This document shows, one piece after another, positions 58,358 through 64,000 of a stretch of DNA of 64,000 nucleotides. Under the pieces are notes generated by a model. That model searched no databases. It was not told the DNA's origin and saw nothing but the letters and a program-made list of their open reading frames with translations. Origin of the DNA: Cephalopachus bancanus (lineage: Eukaryota > Chordata > Mammalia > Primates > Tarsiidae); assembly GCA_027257055.1 (NCBI GenBank), contig JAPVLO010000059.1:5022001-5086000 (forward strand). The letters are read 5' to 3'. The first letter of the stretch is position 1. Every line of letters starts with the position of its first letter. The position numbers and the translations under genes are program-made.

Positions 58358-58512
58358 GTTAATGAGGTGTGGGTTTCTGTTTATTATTTATTGTTGGTGT
58401 ATAGAAACACGACTGTCTTTTGCACATTTATTTAATACCCTGAGACTCTGCCAAAGTCCTTTATCAGTGCAGGGAGGTTGTTAATGAAGTGAACCGTTGT
58501 TAATGAGGTGTG
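58358..58512 (-). repeat. ORF2 fragment embedded in L1 3' UTR, bounded by direct repeats
   Basis: 58372-58480 repeats, in the same orientation, 60149-60255 of the same element (GTTTCTGTTTATT, GTTGGTGTATAGAAACAC/GC, GACTCTGCCAAAGTCCTT). It is bracketed by identical GTTAATGAGGTGTG copies at 58358-58371 and 58499-58512, with a third partial GTTGTTAATGAAGTG at 58477-58491. The other L1 3' ends here (17181, 45093) lack this segment. The two copies differ at only a few positions. Confidence 0.9.
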
Positions 58513-59141
58513 CCCCCTTCCCCAACAGATTCCCACTACTGCCAATCCCTTCCTTACAGGATTACAATAATTGTTCAAGGTTCACTTAAGGGTGAGAACA
58601 TGTGATACTCAGTTCTTTGTTTCTGTGATAGATCGCTCAGTATTATAGATTCCAGTCCATTCAAGTTGCTGCAAAGTTCATAATTATGTCCTTATTTATG
58701 ACTGTGTAATAGTCCATTGTGTATATGTACCACATTTTAAAAATCCAGTCCTCTTTTGATGGACAGCATGGTTGGTTCCATGTTTTTGCTATTGTGAACA
58801 ATGCTGCAATAAACATATGTGTGCAGGTTTCTTTTTTATTGAGTGACTTGAGTTCCTCCAGGTATATTCCCAGTAGGGGGATCGTGGGTAGTATGGAAGG
58901 TCAATTTTTAGATGTTTTAGGAATTGCCAAACTGTTTTCCACAGAGGTTGCATTAGTTTACACTCCCACCAATAGTGTAGAAGTATTCCCTTTTCCCCAC
59001 ATCCTCTCCACCATCTGTTGTTTTTTGAGTTATTGATGATGGCCATCCTGACTGGAATTAGGTGGCATCACAGTGTGGTTTTAATTTGCATTTATTGATG
59101 ACTAGTGAGGCTGAGCATTTTTTCATGTATCTGTTGGCTGC

Positions 59142-60460
59142 TCATATGTCTTCTTCTGAGAAGTGTCTATTCATATCTTTTGCCCACTTTGTAATGGGGC
59201 TGCTTGTTTTTTTCTTTTGGGCACATTTGAGTTCTTTATAGATCCTAGATGTTAGGCCTTTGTCAGCCATACAGTTAGCAAATACTTTTTCCCAGTCTGT
59301 GGGCTGTCTCCCTACTCTCTTGATGGTTTCTTTGGCTTTGCAGAAGCTTGTCAGTTTGATGAGGTTCCACTTGTCTATCTTCTCTCTTATGGCATGGGCA
59401 TCTGGGGTTTTGAACAGGAACTGGTTGCTAGTTCCAATTTCCACAAGGGTGTCACCTGCATTTTCTAAGATTCTTATAGTTTGAGGTTTTATGTTTAGAT
59501 CTTTGAGCCATTTAGGGATGATTTTTATGTATGGTGATAGGTAGGGGTCTTGTTTTAATCTTCTGCATGTGGTCACCCAGTTTTCTCAGCATCATATACT
59601 GGATAGATTCCCCTCTCCCCAGTGTTTGTTGTTGGAGGCTTTGTCAAAGATAAGTTGGTTGAGAAATTGAGATTTTGCTTCTGGAATCTCTATCCTGTCC
59701 TATTGGTCTGTATGCCTGTTCTTGTGCCAATACCAGGCTGTTTCAATTATTTTAGCTTTATAATAATGTTTAAATTCTTATTTAAACATACCTCCCACTT
59801 TGTTTGTTTTGTTTTGGTTTTGCTGAGGATTGTTTTGGCTATTTGTGATCATTTATGTTTCCATATGAACTCCTGTATTGTAGTTTCCAGGTCTGAGAAG
59901 AATGCTGCTGGTAATTTGATGGGTATTGTGTTAAATTTATAGATTCCCTGAGGTAGGATGGACATCTTAACAATGTTGATTTTTCCAGTCCATGATCATG
60001 AAATATTTTTGTTTGTGCCATCTTTGATTTCTTTGAGCAATGTTTTGTAATTTTTGTTGTAAAGGTCTTTCATGTCTCTGTTTAGGAAGATGCCAAGGTA
60101 TTTCATTTTTTGTGTGACTATTGTGAATGGGATTGTGCTTTTTATTTGGGTTTCTGTTTATTTATTGTTGGTGTATAGAAACGCAACTGTCTTTTGCACA
60201 TTTATTTTATACCCTGAGACTCTGCCAAAGTCCTTCATCAGTGCAAGGAGGTTTTTGACAGATTATCTTGGGTTTTTAAGGTATAGAATCATGTCATCTG
60301 CAAAGAGGGGTACTTGACGTCCTTTTTTCCTATTTGGATACCCCTCATCTCCTTCTCTTGTCTGATTGCACTAGCTAGGACTTCTAAAGCTATGTTGAAA
60401 AGGATAGGTGAGAGTGGGCATCGTTGTCTTATTCCAGTTTTTAGGGGAAACGGTTCCAGT
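59142..60460 (-). pseudogene. L1 ORF2 C-terminal half, truncated
   Basis: On the minus strand, from the truncated start: reverse transcriptase with the FADD active site, thumb region and C-terminal domain. 59142-59576 is a 144-codon continuous frame containing [12 protein letters not shown] and [19 protein letters not shown], typical of the ORF2 C-terminal region. Frameshifts and stops separate the segments, and the endonuclease is absent through 5' truncation, so it cannot move by itself. Confidence 0.9.
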
Positions 60461-60472
60461 CAGAAATTCTTT

Positions 60473-61191
60473 TTTAATTATTTTTTTCTCTTTTGTTCTT
60501 TTGTTTGGGTTTAGTGTGTGTATAATGTGTGTGTGAGGGTTGGATTTGCATTCCTAGCCTTTTCTTTTTGTTTTGCTTTGTTATTCCTTTGTTTTGGTTT
60601 AGTTTGTGGGAATTTGTGTGTGAGGGTTCGATTTTCATTCCTTCCCTTTTTTTCTTCTTCCACTTTCATTTTTTGGTGTGTTTGTGTGTGTGTGTGTGTG
60701 TGCGTGTGTGTGTTCAGTTTTCCTGCCTTTTGTTTTTTGTGTGTTTTTTAATGTTGGTTTTTGTTTTTTTGTTTTCTTTTTGTCTTTTTTTGGTTTTGCT
60801 TATGTTTTCCTATGGTTTATTTTAGTTTTTATTTTTAATTATTTTTGTTAGTTCTATTTCATTCTACTTTTCTCTGTTCTCCTCATTACTGTTACTTTGT
60901 CTTGGATTCAGGGGATATGCACACATACTCATTGCCTTATCATATAGAGTGGTGATGTGGAGTGGTTCTCAAGAGGCCCATACACCAGTCAGTTAATATT
61001 GTAACTTACAAGTACTTTCTGAATACTCGCTTTCCACCCTCCACTTTATTCAACTCTCAAAACTACAAGAAACAGTGAAGACTCCCACTCCCAGAGCAAA
61101 ACAGAACAGATTTGGAGGATCAGATCATCAGGGCAGAATAAAGGGCTAAAAACAACAAAAATAAACATCCTGCCCAAGAGATCTGTCACAA
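60473..61191 (+). promoter_or_regulatory. T/GT-rich module and leader before ORF1 (second L1)
   Basis: 60473-60870 is T-rich with (GT)n at 60678-60712, matching the module at 641-1160 in the first L1. 60870-61191 is a conserved leader (TCTGTTCTCCTCATTACTGT; CATATAGAGTGGTGATGTGG) leading to the ORF1 start. Polypyrimidine-rich and possibly able to form unusual structure; function is unknown. Confidence 0.7.
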
Positions 61192-62094
61192 ATGAGGAAA
61201 AAGTAACAGAAGAACACAGGTAATTTCAATGTACCAAAGAGGTAACATCCAAAATATCAGACCTCGGAACCCAAACAATGAAAATCGCCAACACTTGGCC
61301 CCAGAATACAACAGGGATTAGAGAATGGATGAAAAGAGTGAATAAGACCCAAGAAAGATAAGATGCAACACTGAAAGAACTTGTAACAGAGATTTTGACC
61401 ATGAAAAAACTTCTTCAGGAAATAAACAAGATGACAAGCATGGAAAGCAGAATCAACCAAGCACATGAAAGAATCTCAGAGTTTAGAGACCAAAACATGA
61501 AATTAACCCAGTCTGCTAAAAACATAGAAAACTCAGAAAGAAAGAACAAAGGCTCCAAGAGATGAGTGACTATATTAAGAGTCTGAACTTATGCCTGATT
61601 GGTGTCTCAGAAGAAGAAAGGGAAATACCTTGGAACAAGTATTCCAGGGATTAGCCAAGAAAATCTCATCAGAGAAGCAACCATCCAAACACAAGTGATA
61701 AAGAGAACCCCCTAAAAGTCATCAAATGAGAAGATCAATTCCTTAGACACATAGTAATTTGCCTATACAAAGTAGACATAAAAGAAAAAAATCTTAAAGT
61801 GAGTGAGACAGAAAGGTCAGAGTACCTACTAGGGAAGACAATCAGATAGTAGCAGACTTATGAGCATAAACACTACAAGCTAAAAAGAACTGGAGACCAA
61901 TTTTCAAAGTCCTCAAAAATAAACAATTTTAGCCAAGAATTAACTACCCAGCCAAGCTCAGCTTCATCAGTGATGGAGAATTAAAATAATTTCCAGACAT
62001 CTAATCCATAAAATACTATGCTGCTTCCAGACTAGTTCTACAGGAGATGCTCAAGAAGTTATTAAGCACAGAAGAAAAAAAAAAGAAAGAAACA
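61192..62094 (+). pseudogene. L1 ORF1 remnant (second L1)
   Basis: The start ATG is aligned with that at 1538 of the first L1. A coiled-coil region follows (MESRINQAHERISEFRDQN after ATG at 61440), then the RRM/C-terminal part with TPRHIV-like and LKSFPD-like blocks, interrupted by stops and frameshifts. It encodes the trimeric RNA chaperone when intact; not functional here. Confidence 0.82.
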
Positions 62095-62217
62095 TCCACT
62101 TACCAAAAATGCAAGAAAACATAGATTCAACACACCTCATGACTACAAAATTGAAAACACACACACATATATCAACCCAAAAGTTAAAAGAAAACAAAAC
62201 AGCCTTATAACAGCATC

Positions 62218-63332
62218 ATGACAGGGATATACTCACATTTCAATAATCAGTCTGAAAGTCAATGGATTAAATGTACCATTGAGATGACATAGAATGACCA
62301 TCTAGATTTAAAAAAAAAAAAAAACCACACAGCCCGAAAATATGCTGCTTCTAGGAAACACATCTCACAAAGTACACCCATAGACACAAAGGATGGAAAA
62401 CAAATTTTCAAGTGAATGGAAAACAAAAGACGGTAGGAGTAATAATTTTAATGTCAGACAAAACAACCTTCAAGCTAACAAAAATGTAAAAAGATACATA
62501 ATTATGAAAGGTTCAATCCATCGATAAGAAATATCCATCCTAAATATATATGCACTCAACACAGGAGCACCAGGGTTTATAAGGCAACTACTAAGTAAAC
62601 TAAAAAAGGATATTGACTCTAACACTATCATAACTGGGGACTTAAATACCCCCACTAACAACCCTAGATAGACAAACAAGGCAAAAAATCAATAAGGAGA
62701 TCCAGAATCTTAACTTGATGCTTGACTAAAAGGAAATACTAGATACCTACACAGCACTCCACCCAGCAACCATGGAATATTCATTCTATTCATCACAACA
62801 TATTACATACTCCAAGATCAACCTTATCCTTGGCCATAAATCAAGCATAAACAAATTCCATAAGATCAAAATACTATCTTGCACCATCTCAGACCACAGT
62901 GGAATAAAAATAAATGTCACCACCAACAAAATCCCCCCAAAACACACAAAGACAGGGACACTAAACAGCACAATGCTGAACCACTTCTGGGTCAACATAG
63001 AAAACAAAACAGAAATTAAGAAATTCATGAAAACAAAGACTCATCTCACCAAAACCTCTGGGATGCCATGAAATCAGTAATAAGAGGGAAATTTATATCT
63101 CTATGACCAACATTAACAAAATAGAACGATCATAAGTTAACAGCTTAACAAATCACCTAAGGAAACTGGAAAGGCAAGACCACCAAAACCCAAGTTCAGC
63201 AGAATAATCCAGATCACCAAAGTAAAAGCTCAAATATGAGACATGGAAGAAAAAAATATCATAGAAAAAAAATCTATGAAACAAAAAGCTGGTTCTTTGA
63301 AAGGATAAACAAGACCGATGGACCCCTATAAT
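62218..63332 (+). pseudogene. L1 ORF2 endonuclease remnant, 3'-truncated
   Basis: ATG at 62218 opens MTGIYSHISIISLKVNGLN, close to the usual L1 ORF2 N-terminus. The endonuclease blocks TGDLNTP (62634 region) and SDHSG (62888-62902) are present, so the catalytic His lost in the first L1 is kept here, but stops and shifts interrupt the frame. Coding ends abruptly at 63332 before the reverse transcriptase. Confidence 0.85.
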
Positions 63333-64000
63333 TAATTGTTGTAGCACTTTTATGATTAAAACTTTAAAATTCTTTTCAGGTAATTCCAAAAACTGATTTA
63401 TCTCAGTGGATATTGGCATCAGTTTGTTGTCTTTTCTCATTCAAGTTGTGATATTCTTGGTTCTTAGTGTGATGAATGAGTTTCAATTGTATTGCGAACA
63501 TTTTGTCTATTATGTTAGAAGTCTCAATTTTATTTGAATCTTTCATTTTAGCAGATAGTCACCTGTTTAGGTTTAACACAGAGATCTTGGCCTCCTTCAA
63601 TGGACTGTGATTTCAATGACAATAACATTTTTACAGCATTTGTGGTGTTGTTTGGGTCTGCTTGTTTTATATGGTACCCCTTAATCTCCCACTGGGTCCT
63701 CTTGATGCTTCCTGAGGATTCTTGAGGCCTGGCCTCAACAGTCTCTGGGAGGGTTAGAGGGTCTCAGATCCAGCAGAGAAGGAGACTGCTGCTTCCTGGA
63801 TACTTATTTTTGGTGGGATTTCCAATCACTCCTTGCAAGTGGTGCTGGGCTTGCTGGATGTTAGTGGGTCTCCATTTTGGTCTGGGGAACAATAAATCAA
63901 CCTGACCTGCTTTCTCTTGTTAGGTCAGGGGTTGGGAACTGATGTGTCAGGGGTCATATCTGTTAGATGAGAAGACTTGACATCCTGTCACTATTATATT
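63333..64000. mobile_element. Older L1-derived segment
   Basis: CAGTTTGTTGTCTTTTCTC, TTGTGATATTCTTGGTTCTT, CATTTTGTCTATTATGTTAG and TTTTAGCAGATAGTCACC are blocks I associate with old mammalian L1 sequence, probably in reverse orientation. It begins exactly where the second L1 breaks off and runs out of the window. Confidence 0.5.

Larger units (their letters stand above)
58304..60460 (-). mobile_element. Nested 5'-truncated L1 insertion
   Basis: Poly-T-rich start (58304-58335), then the reverse complement of L1 3' UTR and ORF2 up to the reverse transcriptase core, where it is truncated. Target duplication CAGAAATTCTTT at 58292-58303 and 60461-60472. The FADD catalytic site is intact at 60293-60304 (minus strand). 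ORF2 C-terminal coding is well kept over 59142-59576. This is the least decayed L1 coding sequence in the window. Its 3' UTR contains a displaced ORF2 piece. Confidence 0.95.
57250..63332 (+). mobile_element. Second long L1, split by a nested L1 and lacking its 3' half
   Basis: Parts are 57250-58303 (5' UTR) and 60461-63332 (rest of 5' UTR, ORF1, start of ORF2). The 5' edge AAAAAAGATGGCAGCAGAGC resembles the GATGGC start of L1s. The piece between is a minus-strand L1 inserted later. The element stops at GACCCCTATA (63332), inside ORF2 downstream of the endonuclease, with no 3' UTR or A-tail, so the 3' half was lost by rearrangement. It shares layout and sequence with the L1 at 1-6600. Confidence 0.9.

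Overview
This is mammalian, and specifically primate, nuclear DNA. It is AT-rich, CpG-poor and dense in L1, Alu, MIR, L2, LTR and DNA-transposon remnants. I found no host protein-coding gene, no exon set and no tRNA or rRNA gene. Every long open frame I could interpret lies in a transposable element or in low-complexity DNA. The window is therefore intergenic or deep intronic.

The likely source is a tarsier (inference). The youngest Alu copies share an arm sequence (on the Alu strand: GGCTCAGCCTGTAATCCC, GAGCCCGCGGGTTCGAGAC, CTACAATAAATAAAA, CCCAGCAGGTCGAGG) that is neither the AluS/AluY form of monkeys and apes nor the SINE forms I know from lemurs and lorises. Old AluJ-like copies, shared by haplorhines, lie beside them.

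Layout. 1-6600: a nearly complete but dead plus-strand L1. 6.6-7.0 kb: a minus-strand mariner transposase fragment. 7.1-9.5 kb: an older L1 broken by two Alus. 9.5-14.5 kb: mostly old sequence, with two diverged direct copies of a ~420-bp segment either side of an LTR-like repeat. 15.7-22.7 kb: minus-strand L1 fragments, one of which was invaded by a younger L1 carrying a twin-priming inversion. 23-36 kb: mixed old repeats (MIR, MER5-like, L1ME with a mariner-type MITE inside it, L2 split by a MaLR-like LTR) and long stretches in which I recognise nothing. 37-39 kb: three young Alus. 38.9-40.9 kb: a repeat-poor island. 41-54 kb: L1 tails, a complete Tigger-like MITE, AluJ copies, a probable minus-strand ERV remnant split by an L1, MIRs and L2s. 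54.2-56.8 kb: a second repeat-poor stretch. 57.2-63.3 kb: a second L1 with its 5' end, split by a nested minus-strand L1; the nested copy has a piece of its own ORF2 embedded in its 3' UTR. 63.3-64 kb: an older L1 fragment.

Most informative observations: (1) the chimeric L1 3' UTR at 58.36-58.51 kb; (2) an antisense open frame in the 5' UTR of both long L1s that keeps its frame, reminiscent of primate L1 ORF0; (3) the T/GT-rich module between 5' UTR and ORF1 shared by both L1s; (4) the diverged direct duplication around 13 kb; (5) a pair of coding-like short repeats at 31.4/31.6 kb; and (6) several layers of nested insertion with readable target-site duplications. All identities and family names are by eye; no database search or alignment was run.
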